Positions 25,561 through 34,097 of a stretch of DNA of 64,000 nt are shown here, in pieces; the stretch's first letter is position 1; each line of letters opens with the position of its first letter. A model generated the notes under the pieces. The model was not told where the DNA came from. It ran no database searches and saw only the letters and a program-made list of their open reading frames with translations. The DNA comes from Marisediminitalea lipolytica (GTDB lineage: Bacteria; Pseudomonadota; Gammaproteobacteria; Enterobacterales; Alteromonadaceae), in assembly GCF_001758465.1 (NCBI RefSeq), contig NZ_MJIC01000010.1, positions 806,001 through 870,000 of the forward strand, in the 5' to 3' direction. The position numbers were made by a program, and so were the translations under genes.

Positions 25561-26412
25561 ATGTTGAACGACTATTACACACTAGCCAACAACGTAAATA
25601 TTCCCAAAATTGGTCTGGGTACCTGGATGATTGAAGATGACGACGTAGAACAAGTCGTTATTGATGCGGTAAAAGCGGGTTACCGTCACATTGATACGGC
25701 GCAGGCCTATCAGAACGAAGCCGGGGTAGGACGAGGCATTAAAGCCTGCGGTGTACCACGCGAAGAACTATTTATCACAACCAAGCTGGCAGCCGAAGCC
25801 AAAACGTACGAAGAAGCCAAACAGGCTATCGATGAATCGCTGGCCAAGATCGATGCTGGCTATATCGACATGATGATCATTCACAGTCCGCAACCCTGGG
25901 CTAATTTTGGTGATGACGATCGGTACTTCGATGGCAACTTACAAGCCTGGAAAGCACTGGAAGAGGCCTACAAAGCAGGCAAGCTGAAAGCGATTGGTCT
26001 GTCTAACTTCCAGCAACAGGACATCGAAAATATTCTTAAGCACTGTGAAGTTAAACCCGTGGTAAATCAGTTGTTAGCGCACGCCAGTAATACGCCTTTT
26101 GAATTGATTGAATACGTGCAAAAGCAGGAAATGCTGGTAGAAGCTTACTCCCCTGTTGGTCATGGCGAGCTATTTAAAAACGACACTATCACTGAGATGG
26201 CTAAAAAGTACGGTGTGTCTGTGCCACAGCTGGCCATCCGCTATGACTTACAGTTAGGGTTGTTACCGCTGCCTAAGTCTACCAATCCGGATCACATGAA
26301 AAATAATGCAGACGTAGAATTTGAAATCAGTAAAGAAGATATGGAAACGCTGAAAAATCTACCAAAAATTAAAGATTATGGTGACGCCAGCAACATGCCG
26401 GTGTTCCAATAA
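25561..26412 (+). CDS. Aldo/keto reductase
   Basis: The 283-residue TIM-barrel oxidoreductase has the AKR catalytic set: Asp in YRHIDTAQAYQNE with Tyr four residues later, Lys in LFITTKL, and His in MMIIHSPQPW. LPKSTNPDHM is the NADPH phosphate-binding segment. It belongs with the 2,5-diketo-D-gluconate reductase-like group and should reduce small carbonyl compounds with NADPH. It stands alone between a strong ribosome-binding site and a terminator. Confidence 0.88.
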   Translation: MLNDYYTLANNVNIPKIGLGTWMIEDDDVEQVVIDAVKAGYRHIDTAQAYQNEAGVGRGIKACGVPREELFITTKLAAEAKTYEEAKQAIDESLAKIDAGYIDMMIIHSPQPWANFGDDDRYFDGNLQAWKALEEAYKAGKLKAIGLSNFQQQDIENILKHCEVKPVVNQLLAHASNTPFELIEYVQKQEMLVEAYSPVGHGELFKNDTITEMAKKYGVSVPQLAIRYDLQLGLLPLPKSTNPDHMKNNADVEFEISKEDMETLKNLPKIKDYGDASNMPVFQ

Positions 26413-26430
26413 TCTAAAGTAATTTAATCA

Positions 26431-26457
26431 GGGCTGCCCATGGGCGGCCCTTTTTTT
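26431..26457 (+). terminator. Terminator of the aldo/keto reductase gene
   Basis: GGGCTGCC and GGCGGCCC flank a four-base CATG loop with a seven-T run, 18 bases after the stop. Confidence 0.9.
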
Positions 26458-26489
26458 GTTACACCAAAGTGGTGCTTGAATGGCTAACA

Positions 26490-26510
26490 AATGAACCAAA
26501 TTAGTTCATT
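26490..26510. repeat. Perfect inverted repeat upstream of cynS
   Basis: AATGAAC and GTTCATT are separated by seven bases. A symmetric site of this form is typical of dimeric repressors or LysR/TetR-type regulators. It lies about 210 bases upstream of cynS. Confidence 0.5.
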
Positions 26511-26638
26511 ACCAAGCCACGAAACCAGCATAAAATGCCCAAGTAATTGATTTTACTTCACTATTTTTACTGGCATCGAATGTGCTTTAATAATCGATGA
26601 AATTTGATTAAAAGCGCAACTTACGTGCTTGAGCAAAG

Positions 26639-26684
26639 ACGCTCACGCTGCTTCAACCTGTTGAATGCGGCTGAGCGTTTTTTT
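26639..26684 (+). terminator. Terminator-like hairpin in front of cynS
   Basis: A long stem with internal mismatches (ACGCTCAcGCtGCtTCAAC pairing with GTTGAatGCgGCTGAGCGT) ends in a seven-T run 38 bases upstream of the cynS start. No gene ends here, so it would terminate either a short untranslated RNA or the leader of cynS itself. A small regulatory RNA or transcription attenuator is plausible. Confidence 0.6.
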
Positions 26685-26722
26685 GTGCCCAAAATAAACT
26701 AACGCGACACAGGATAACTATC

Positions 26723-27172
26723 ATGATTACAGATCGTTCTCAGGTTACTGCTTTAATTCAGTCAGCCAAAATCACAAAAGGGATTAAATGGTCAGAAATA
26801 GCCGAAGTAGTCGGGCAATCCAAAGAATGGAGCACGGCTGCCTGTCTGGGGCAGATGGCAATGACCAAAGAACAGGCCGAGGGCGTAGGTGCATTACTTG
26901 GTCTGACTGATGAAGCCGTAGCATGGCTGCAAATCGCCCCTTACAAAGGGTCGTTACCTACAGAAGTCCCAACCGATCCGCTTATTTACCGCTGGTACGA
27001 ACTGGTTAATGTTTATGGCACCACATTAAAAGAACTGATCCACGAAGAATTTGGTGATGGCATCATGAGCGCCATCGATTTCTCCATGGATTTACAGCGC
27101 GAAGAAGATCCTAAAGGCGATCGCGTGCACGTTGTCATGTCTGGCAAGTTCTTACCTTACAAAATGTACTGA
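26723..27172 (+). CDS. cynS: Cyanate hydratase (cyanase)
   Basis: The 149-residue protein matches CynS along its length: an N-terminal helical domain (KITKGIKWSEIAEVVGQSKEW) and a C-terminal catalytic domain with Arg and Glu in IYRWYELV and Ser in GIMSAIDFS. It forms a decamer that turns cyanate and bicarbonate into ammonia and CO2. No cynT or cynX or CynR-type gene is adjacent. The leader contains a terminator-like hairpin that might regulate it. Confidence 0.95.
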   Translation: MITDRSQVTALIQSAKITKGIKWSEIAEVVGQSKEWSTAACLGQMAMTKEQAEGVGALLGLTDEAVAWLQIAPYKGSLPTEVPTDPLIYRWYELVNVYGTTLKELIHEEFGDGIMSAIDFSMDLQREEDPKGDRVHVVMSGKFLPYKMY

Positions 27173-27200
27173 GTTTTATTGGCTGTTCCCTGCCAACTCC

Positions 27201-27229
27201 GCAGCCTGAATTATCAGGCTGCGCTTTTT
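27201..27229 (+). terminator. Terminator of cynS
   Basis: GCAGCCTGA and TCAGGCTGC flank a loop and are followed by CTTTTTA, 28 bases after the stop. Confidence 0.9.
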
Positions 27230-27344
27230 ACCTTAAATCCCGTGGCGACGACCCCAACACCATCACAAGTAATAACATAATCTGGTATATTGCCAACTAT
27301 CCGTTTGCGCGCAGCGCGTTATTACTCTCTGAATTGACTCATAA

Positions 27345-28547
27345 ATGACCCAAACTTCTGTTTTTACGCCTCGTTTTACCTGGTTTTTATTTGGACGGGG
27401 TATTTTTAGTGCCATAGAATCCATTATGGCTGTGGCTTTTGCCTGGCACCTGTACGAACGCACCGGCGATCCTTTCGATTTAGCCCTGGTGGGATTATTT
27501 CAGATAGTACCTGTATATCTACTGTTTCCCATTACCGGTTGGGTGGTGGATCATATTTCCCGCAGCAAAATCCTGCTGGCTGGCGCAACAATGCAACTGC
27601 TGGTGTTAAGCGGTTTCGCGTTATTAATGATGACCGCTGATTTTAATAAATGGTTATTGCTTTCACTGATTAGTATTCATGGCTGCAGCAAAGCTTTTAT
27701 GTCACCTGCTCTGCAGGCAACGCTACCCAATCTGGTTCCACCCCATCATCTTAATCAGGCCGTTGCTATTACCAGTACGGTATGGAATATCGCCCTGACC
27801 GTTGGCCCCTTTGTCGCCGGTATTTTAATTGCCCTGCTGGACCGTAATATCTATTGGCTCCTGGTGAGTGGAGCAGCTATAACTTTGTTGTGTTTTTATC
27901 AAATCCCAGCCATTGGTGCAGCCAATACGGGCACAGGCAAGCGGGACTTAATGGGGGGGCTGCGGTTCGTAAAACAAAATAACATTGTTTTAGGCAGTCT
28001 TAGTCTGGATCTGTTTATTGTTTTATTGGGCAGCGTGGTAGCACTATTGCCAGTTTATGCGGCGGATATTCTTAAAGTGGGGCCAGAAGGCTTAGGCCTG
28101 TTACGGGCGATGCCCGCGGCCGGTGCAGTATTGATGGGCATCTACCTGTCTAAATTCAAAACAGAGTTCCAACAAACCGGCTCAACGCTGTTTATTTCGC
28201 TTAGCGTTTTTTCGCTGTCAGTGATTGTTTTCGCGCTGTCAGAAACCATGTGGCTGGCTGCGACGGCTTTATTTGTTTACGGCGCGTCAGACATGATCAG
28301 TGTGGTCATTCGCGGCGCAGCGGTGCAACTTAATACACCTGACGAATTAAGAGGCCGGGTCAGTGCCGCTAACTCCATTTTTATCGCCTCTTCCAATCAG
28401 CTTGGCGATTTTCGTGCTGGTGCCGTCGCCGCCGCTATCGGCCCGGTAGCAGCCACGCTGTTAGGTGGTGGCTGCGCACTGGCCATTACGCTGGGTGGTG
28501 CCATCTGGTTTAAAGAATTACGTCAGCTCAAAAGCCTGAAGAACTAG
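27345..28547 (+). CDS. MFS transporter (EntS-like efflux family)
   Basis: The 400-residue membrane protein shows about 12 hydrophobic helices; the loop after helix 2 (GWVVDHISRSKILLAG) carries the DRxxR-like pattern of MFS proteins. It resembles the MFS_3 group (EntS-like and related exporters), so a small molecule or metal-chelate exporter is likely; no biosynthetic cluster adjoins it, so the substrate cannot be named. Its 3' end overlaps the convergent dgkA by 30 bases. Confidence 0.8.
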   Translation: MTQTSVFTPRFTWFLFGRGIFSAIESIMAVAFAWHLYERTGDPFDLALVGLFQIVPVYLLFPITGWVVDHISRSKILLAGATMQLLVLSGFALLMMTADFNKWLLLSLISIHGCSKAFMSPALQATLPNLVPPHHLNQAVAITSTVWNIALTVGPFVAGILIALLDRNIYWLLVSGAAITLLCFYQIPAIGAANTGTGKRDLMGGLRFVKQNNIVLGSLSLDLFIVLLGSVVALLPVYAADILKVGPEGLGLLRAMPAAGAVLMGIYLSKFKTEFQQTGSTLFISLSVFSLSVIVFALSETMWLAATALFVYGASDMISVVIRGAAVQLNTPDELRGRVSAANSIFIASSNQLGDFRAGAVAAAIGPVAATLLGGGCALAITLGGAIWFKELRQLKSLKN

Positions 28548-28907
28548 CGGGTACGTAATCGTACCCCAACACACCAACATAAGCACAATTGCCATAAAGA
28601 CGGCGGCAGAGCCAATGTCTTTGGCTTTACCGCTGAGTTCATGAATTTCCGGGCCAATGCGATCGACAACCGCTTCTATGGCACTGTTGAGCAGCTCAAC
28701 AATAATGATCAGCAAAATCGAGCCAATCATTATGAGCCGCTCGAGCCCGCTAACATCCAGCCACAAACTAAGCCCGGTACCCACTACCAGTAATGCCATT
28801 TCCTGGCGAATTGCCGGTTCACTCAAAAAAGCGGCTTTTAACCCTTTAAGTGAATACATGGTTGCATAATATAACCGCTTGTATCCGGTTACTTTAGTGA
28901 CAAACAT
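28518..28907 (-). CDS. dgkA: Diacylglycerol kinase
   Basis: The 129-residue inner-membrane enzyme phosphorylates diacylglycerol, recycling the product of membrane-derived oligosaccharide or lipid transfer. The signature ELLNSAIEAVVDRIG is intact, with three hydrophobic segments as expected for the trimeric enzyme. AAGGGAAG precedes the ATG. It converges with the MFS gene, overlapping its end by 30 bases. Confidence 0.92.
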   Translation of the reverse strand: MFVTKVTGYKRLYYATMYSLKGLKAAFLSEPAIRQEMALLVVGTGLSLWLDVSGLERLIMIGSILLIIIVELLNSAIEAVVDRIGPEIHELSGKAKDIGSAAVFMAIVLMLVCWGTITYPLVLQAFELT

Positions 28908-28963
28908 AACTTCCCTTCTTACTGCGCTTCGCTAATTTACCGCACAATCTGAATGTGTGGTGT

Positions 28964-28996
28964 ATAGATTGCAAATAGATTACAAATAGATAGCAA
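28964..28996. repeat. Three tandem 11-bp repeats between dgkA and the channel gene
   Basis: ATAGATTGCAA, ATAGATTACAA and ATAGATAGCAA stand head to tail, one helical turn each. Direct repeats at 11-base spacing are the binding pattern of OmpR/PhoB-type regulators. It lies 61 bases before the start of the MscS gene and 57 bases before dgkA's start on the other strand, so it could serve either. Confidence 0.65.
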
Positions 28997-29056
28997 GATA
29001 ACATTTTGGTTCATTTTTTGTAATCTGGCATGTTTAGATTAAGGGAATCTTAACCT

Positions 29057-30148
29057 ATGGAAATTATTGATGTTTTAACATCTAAACAAAGTCTCCTCGC
29101 AATCGGTTGCCTGGCAGTAGTAGTGGTGTTGTACATTGCTAAGCGCCTGTTTCTGGTGCGTTTACGCGCACAAATGTTGCAGCAGGATGCTGAACATAAT
29201 CATTTTTACCAGGTGCTTATCCTTGCCCTGAATGCTCCACTCAATCTTACGATCATCACTATTTTACTGTGGTTGGCCCGTTATGGCGTTACCATTACCG
29301 GTGTATTGCCTAAAGAAGATACCGAGATACTTGGTCATGTGGTTCAGGCGCTGGTAATTATCACCCTCATCTTATTTATCGAGCGTTGGCTCACCTATGC
29401 CATCAAGGTTTACGCATCACGCTCGCCGTTATTGAATAACACCCGTAGCATTGCCAGCGGCGCTATCAGAGCGGTGTTAATTGGTCTTTGCGTACTGCTG
29501 GTATTAGGCTCGCTGGGCATTTCCGTTACGCCACTAATAGCATCACTGGGTATTACTTCTCTGGCTGTAGCACTGGCACTACAACCTACGCTGGAAAATT
29601 TCTTTTCCGGCGTGCAAATATTAATTGATAAACCCTTCAGGATTGGCGATTTTATTGAGCTGGAAAGCGGCGAGCAAGGCTTTGTAGATAAGATTGGCTG
29701 GCGTTCAACCTGGATAAAAATGCTCCCCAATAACATTGTGATTGTGCCTAACGGAAAAGTATCGCAGTCTAAAATTATTAATTATTACTATCCCGAAAAA
29801 GAGTTATCGGTGCCGGTTGAGGTGGGTGTGCATTATAATTCTGACCTGGATTTTGTTGAGCAAATTACACTTGAAGTAGCTAACCAGGTGTTGTTGGAAC
29901 ACGAATGGGGAGTAGAAAGTTACGAACCCTTTGTGGTGTATCATACCTTTGATAATTCCAGCATTAACTTTACCGTTATGCTGAGAACAAAGGAATATTT
30001 TAACCGCTTCTTTGTCAAATCAACGTTTATCAAAGCGTTACATAAGCGCTTTAATCAGGAAGGCATTGTTATCCCATTCCCGATTACCGCATTAAACTTA
30101 CAACAGGAAGGCGCTGAAGAAATATTGGCCGCACATCACAAACCTTAA
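29057..30148 (+). CDS. Mechanosensitive ion channel (MscS family)
   Basis: The 363-residue protein has four hydrophobic helices, the pore-lining third MscS helix (ALALQPTLENFFSGVQIL) and the beta-domain/C-terminal MscS vestibule (FRIGDFIELESGEQGFVDKIGWRST). It should open under membrane tension to release solutes after osmotic downshift. It is longer than basic MscS (286), with an extra N-terminal helix pair. A second, different MscS-type gene is at 53959. Confidence 0.85.
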   Translation: MEIIDVLTSKQSLLAIGCLAVVVVLYIAKRLFLVRLRAQMLQQDAEHNHFYQVLILALNAPLNLTIITILLWLARYGVTITGVLPKEDTEILGHVVQALVIITLILFIERWLTYAIKVYASRSPLLNNTRSIASGAIRAVLIGLCVLLVLGSLGISVTPLIASLGITSLAVALALQPTLENFFSGVQILIDKPFRIGDFIELESGEQGFVDKIGWRSTWIKMLPNNIVIVPNGKVSQSKIINYYYPEKELSVPVEVGVHYNSDLDFVEQITLEVANQVLLEHEWGVESYEPFVVYHTFDNSSINFTVMLRTKEYFNRFFVKSTFIKALHKRFNQEGIVIPFPITALNLQQEGAEEILAAHHKP

Positions 30149-30199
30149 GCGCCAAAAATAACTAAGGCGCTCAGCCAGTAATAGCTAAGCGCCCTCGCT

Positions 30200-30625
30200 T
30201 TATACTTTTACAGCAAGTAAATCGCACTCAATACCATGCAATACAGAGTTAGCGGTAGAGCCAAGCAGAAGCTGCACACCACTTTGGCCATGGGTGCCCA
30301 TCACAATGAGATCGGCATTCAATTTTTTCGCCATCTCATGAATTTCCTCTGCTGCTGAACCAATAGCAACATGTAAATGCGTACGAGGCACGTTATGGCC
30401 GTCGGCAATACCCTGCAGTTTTTTCATCGCCTGATCACGTACTTCTTCAGAGAAGTCGCGCTCTAAAAACAAGCCGTAGGGCTCAAAGTTGGTTTGTGGA
30501 TAAGCCACATAAATCAGATTGAGTTTGCTTGCCGCTCCGGCAAGTTCCAGGGCCTTTTCCACTACCTTTGCGTGCTCGTTAGCAAACACGTCAATTGCGA
30601 CTAAAACGCTATTATATCCACTCAT
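30200..30625 (-). CDS. Universal stress protein (UspA type)
   Basis: The 141-residue single-domain Usp ends in the ATP-binding pattern MGTHGQSGVQLLLGSTANSVL (GxxG-x9-GS/T). Usp proteins bind ATP and aid survival during growth arrest or stress. AAGGAGG precedes the ATG. A perfect FNR-type site about 60 bases upstream of the start predicts induction under low oxygen. Confidence 0.88.
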   Translation of the reverse strand: MSGYNSVLVAIDVFANEHAKVVEKALELAGAASKLNLIYVAYPQTNFEPYGLFLERDFSEEVRDQAMKKLQGIADGHNVPRTHLHVAIGSAAEEIHEMAKKLNADLIVMGTHGQSGVQLLLGSTANSVLHGIECDLLAVKV

Positions 30626-30685
30626 TATCAGCCTCCTTAATGGCTGTTTGTTTACTATAGTGTAATCCAGTTTCTATAAAACTAT

Positions 30686-30699
30686 TTGACGTTTATCAA
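30686..30699 (-). promoter_or_regulatory. FNR-type site upstream of the Usp gene
   Basis: TTGACGTTTATCAA matches TTGAT-N4-ATCAA at nine of ten positions. It lies 61-74 bases upstream of the Usp start codon, a position from which Fnr could activate. Confidence 0.6.
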
Positions 30700-30731
30700 T
30701 AAATTACTATTGAGGTAAAGCTTAACTGCCA

Positions 30732-32363
30732 TTACACCGACTGAGTTTCGTGATTTATCTCAGCCAGGGTATTTGCGGGCTTAAAGGTTGACGCACAGGC
30801 TTCTTTAAGGTGCAACTGGTAACGTTTTGGTGCCGTTTCTTCGTTAATAAAGCTACCAGGCTCGATTAACGGAAACAGTTCGTCGTAACGCATGATCGTT
30901 TGTTGATCCACCCGTCGAAAGATATGCGTACGATTTAATTGTTCGGTACTGCCATGACCCGTTGACGACAGAATATCCACGGTAGCCAGTATAGTTTTTT
31001 TATGAAATGTCGCCACCCGGGTACTTTTATGGTTAACATCCAGCCCTTTATAGAGTTTAGGATCCTGAGTAGCCACGCCCGTTGGACAAGTATTGGTATT
31101 ACAGGACAACGACTGTACACAGCCAATCGCAAACATCATGCCTCGTGCACTGTTACACAAGTCTGCACCCAAAGACAGATTTTTCACAACTTGAAATGCC
31201 GTAATAATTTTTCCGGATGCGATTAACTTGATCCTGTCCCGCACACCAAAACCCACTAATGCATCGTCGATAAACGCCAGCGCTTCTCGTAACGGAAAGC
31301 CGATAGAATTAGAATACTCCAGTGGAGCTGCACCAGTGCCGCCCTCGCCGCCGTCTACGGTGATAAAATCCGGTGTGATACCCGTTTCTATCATGGCTTT
31401 ACAAATGGCCAGAAACTCACTTTTTCGCCCCAGCGCCAGCTTAAAACCTATGGGTTTACCATCGGACAGCTCACGCAGTTTCTGGATGAAATGGCACATT
31501 TCAACAGGTGTACTGAACGCTTTATGGGTAGGCGGCGAAATAACGTCCTCACCAGCAGTAACACCGCGAATTTCGGCAATCTCGGGGGTATTTTTATGTG
31601 CCGGTAATATGCCACCATGCCCGGGTTTAGCCCCCTGAGACAATTTAATCTCAATCATCTTAACCGCAGGTAATGCGGCTTTTTCCTGAAAAGCCAGCTC
31701 ATTAAAGTTACCGTCTTTGGTACGACAGCCAAAGTAGCCGGTGCCAATTTGCCAAACAATATCCCCACCGTTTTCCAGGTGATAAGGCGTTAAGCCGCCC
31801 TCTCCGGTATTTTGATAAAATCCCCCCAGCGCAGCCCCTTTATTAAGCGCCATGACTGCATTTTTACTTAATGCACCAAAGCTCATGGCTGACACATTTA
31901 AAATACTCGCCGAATAAGGCTGCTTACAATCAGGCCCGCCGATGGTGATTCGCGGATTGTGGTCTACCTCATCCACACTGAGGGCGGATAACGAATGGCC
32001 AATCCACTCATAGCCGGATTTGTAGGTATCAACCTGGGTACCAAAAGGAACACTGTCCACACTGCCCTTCGCCCGTTGGTAAACGATTGAACGAAACATG
32101 CGACTGATAGGCCGGCCACTGGTTTCGGTTTCCAGCAGATATTGTTGAAAGAACGGCCGGAAATCTTCGATTATCCAGCGCATTCGGCCAATTAAGGGAA
32201 AGTTAACCAGTAACGAGTGACGGTGCTGCATCGAGTCGTAAATGCCTACACATAACAAACCACCGCTGATAAGGGGTAGCCACCATAAACCCGAAAGCCA
32301 TAAGGCAAGACCCAGAGTTAAGACAAATATCCCAATGAGGTAACTAAAAATAACGTGTCGCAT
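30732..32363 (-). CDS. FMN-binding glutamate-synthase-like oxidoreductase
   Basis: The 543-residue protein starts with two membrane helices, then carries a GltB-like FMN domain with GGEGGTGAAP and the cysteine cluster SCNTNTCPTGVATQ (3Fe-4S ligands). It lacks the amidotransferase and gltD parts, so it is not a normal glutamate synthase. This family of membrane-anchored GltB-like proteins is widespread and has no firmly known substrate. GGGAG precedes the ATG. It is followed upstream by a cation transporter gene. Confidence 0.85.
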   Translation of the reverse strand: MRHVIFSYLIGIFVLTLGLALWLSGLWWLPLISGGLLCVGIYDSMQHRHSLLVNFPLIGRMRWIIEDFRPFFQQYLLETETSGRPISRMFRSIVYQRAKGSVDSVPFGTQVDTYKSGYEWIGHSLSALSVDEVDHNPRITIGGPDCKQPYSASILNVSAMSFGALSKNAVMALNKGAALGGFYQNTGEGGLTPYHLENGGDIVWQIGTGYFGCRTKDGNFNELAFQEKAALPAVKMIEIKLSQGAKPGHGGILPAHKNTPEIAEIRGVTAGEDVISPPTHKAFSTPVEMCHFIQKLRELSDGKPIGFKLALGRKSEFLAICKAMIETGITPDFITVDGGEGGTGAAPLEYSNSIGFPLREALAFIDDALVGFGVRDRIKLIASGKIITAFQVVKNLSLGADLCNSARGMMFAIGCVQSLSCNTNTCPTGVATQDPKLYKGLDVNHKSTRVATFHKKTILATVDILSSTGHGSTEQLNRTHIFRRVDQQTIMRYDELFPLIEPGSFINEETAPKRYQLHLKEACASTFKPANTLAEINHETQSV

Positions 32364-32384
32364 AGCAACTCCCTGTTGGCCGCT

Positions 32385-33254
32385 TTACGCTGGCTCTATG
32401 TGAATGATGACATCATACAGATCAAATTCTTGTTTGAGGCGGTCTTCGAACGCATGAGACAGTTCATGTGCCGCAGTTAGCGATAGCTGAGGATTAATAA
32501 GCAAAGTTAAATCACAGATAATCTGCTCACCCATAGCCCGACTGCGAATATCGGTGACATTTTTTATATCGGGGAATTCCGCCAAAATAACTTTTAGTTC
32601 TGCTGAGGAGAACTGTTCTGCGGTTACATCAGCATCCGTCAGGACTGGCAATGCTTGCTGAAACAGCTCCCACGCGAGCTTGCCAACAAATCCGGCAACC
32701 AGTAAACAAAAAACGGTATCCAGCCAGTAATAACCCAGTGCAGACAGTTGCCAGCCTATCAAAACGGCTACTGAGGTAAGCACATCACTAAAGGTATGCT
32801 GAGCATCGGCGGCAAGTAACTTAGATTGCAGCTTTTGCGCCTGGCTGTGTTCCCAGCGACTCAGTGCAAAGTTAACCACGATGGCCAGAATAAGAATAAC
32901 CAATCCAGTGTAACTCTGCTCCACCACCTGACCGTGATTGTCGATGGCATAGGTCACCAGTTCAAAGGCAACTACGCTAAGCAGAACGGCTAGTATGAAA
33001 ATAGCGACGTATTCAAACTTTTGATGGCCATAAGGGTGTGTGTGATCCGGTGGTTTATGGCTAATTCGAATAGCAACAATAGCGATAAAGTTATTGGCTA
33101 AATCCGTGAGGGAATGAAGCGCATCAGCCAGTATTACGGAAGACTGAGTAATTAAGCCAATCACCAGCTTTACCAGGCTCATTAACAAATTTACCGAGCC
33201 TTCTATGAGTAGCACACGGGTGACGCCACGGCTTTTTGACGCTCTATCGTCCAT
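32385..33254 (-). CDS. Cation diffusion facilitator transporter
   Basis: The 289-residue transporter has six helices and a C-terminal cytoplasmic domain. The intramembrane metal site reads HSLTD in helix 2 (where E. coli FieF has DSLVD) and HTFSD in helix 5, giving the HD-HD set usually linked to Zn(II) (and Co/Cd) export rather than iron. AAAGGTG before the ATG at 33254 decides the start. A 21-base gap separates it from the next gene in the same direction. Confidence 0.88.
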   Translation of the reverse strand: MDDRASKSRGVTRVLLIEGSVNLLMSLVKLVIGLITQSSVILADALHSLTDLANNFIAIVAIRISHKPPDHTHPYGHQKFEYVAIFILAVLLSVVAFELVTYAIDNHGQVVEQSYTGLVILILAIVVNFALSRWEHSQAQKLQSKLLAADAQHTFSDVLTSVAVLIGWQLSALGYYWLDTVFCLLVAGFVGKLAWELFQQALPVLTDADVTAEQFSSAELKVILAEFPDIKNVTDIRSRAMGEQIICDLTLLINPQLSLTAAHELSHAFEDRLKQEFDLYDVIIHIEPA

Positions 33255-33502
33255 TTTCTGCACCTTTAAACATCTTTACAGGTCAAGTTATTTTAATGAA
33301 AAAATCAAACAGTTAAACGCAAAAAACACAAATACTGATTATTTTTTAGTCAAAAGTTTGACTTTTGTAGCATTGCGTGCTCAATTATCAACCTGTAATA
33401 TCCGATAAGAAATCAATAGATTTACGATTTTTATACTCATAATAATCCATAACAATAAATTCTGACATTAAATCAGTCAGATAAAATAATAAGTGCGCAA
33501 AA

Positions 33503-33970
33503 ATGGAAAAATTAGAAACCGTAAAACGACTTGTTCGTCAGAACAATTACAAAAATAATGACATTACCTTTAAGCAATGTCAGGATTTAGGTGTCACGGT
33601 AAACCGGGTGGGATTAGAAATCTTTGCCCGTAAACTGCGGGCCATGGATCGCGCAGAGGAAATCAACCTCTATAAAGAACAGCCCATGGAACAAGCACAC
33701 ACCAGCGTACAGCCTTCTGCCACGCTGTCATTCGAAAAGTCATCGGTTGAATTAGGCAACTACAGCGAACACTATCGCGCTCGAACCCAGGTTTCAAATG
33801 TTACCCATTTGAGCAAAGCTGAAGTTCTTCGCAAGCCATTGCCTAACGATCCTGCTGAACGCAAGCGGGAAATTACGTTTGAGTTAGGCACCATCAAGGT
33901 TCGGGAACACGAATTGCTGCAAGAACTCAACTCTATCGAACACAAAGAAAGACTGGCTGGCGCTCATTAA
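33503..33970 (+). CDS. Unrecognised 155-residue protein
   Basis: No family is recognised. The protein is very hydrophilic, with an N-terminal half containing KLETVKRLVRQNNYKNND and a predicted C-terminal coiled coil (ELGTIKVREHELLQELNSIE). There is no signal or membrane segment. It stands alone between a CDF gene and a CPA2 antiporter, without a clear ribosome-binding site; the composition supports it as a real gene. Confidence 0.5.
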   Translation: MEKLETVKRLVRQNNYKNNDITFKQCQDLGVTVNRVGLEIFARKLRAMDRAEEINLYKEQPMEQAHTSVQPSATLSFEKSSVELGNYSEHYRARTQVSNVTHLSKAEVLRKPLPNDPAERKREITFELGTIKVREHELLQELNSIEHKERLAGAH

Positions 33971-34097
33971 CCGTCATTTATAAGTAAGATAATGGTATTA
34001 ATACCGCCATTTTGAGCCTGATTGTGGCTAAGTAGTTTTGCCAGTACCAAAGCTATCATGATATTTTGGTATTAAACCGATTATTCGATAGCTTTTA

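Noticed and set aside
30149..30172. AGCGCC/GGCGCT hairpin after the MscS gene
   Set aside because: It has the stem of a terminator but no T-run in either direction, so it is left unassigned.
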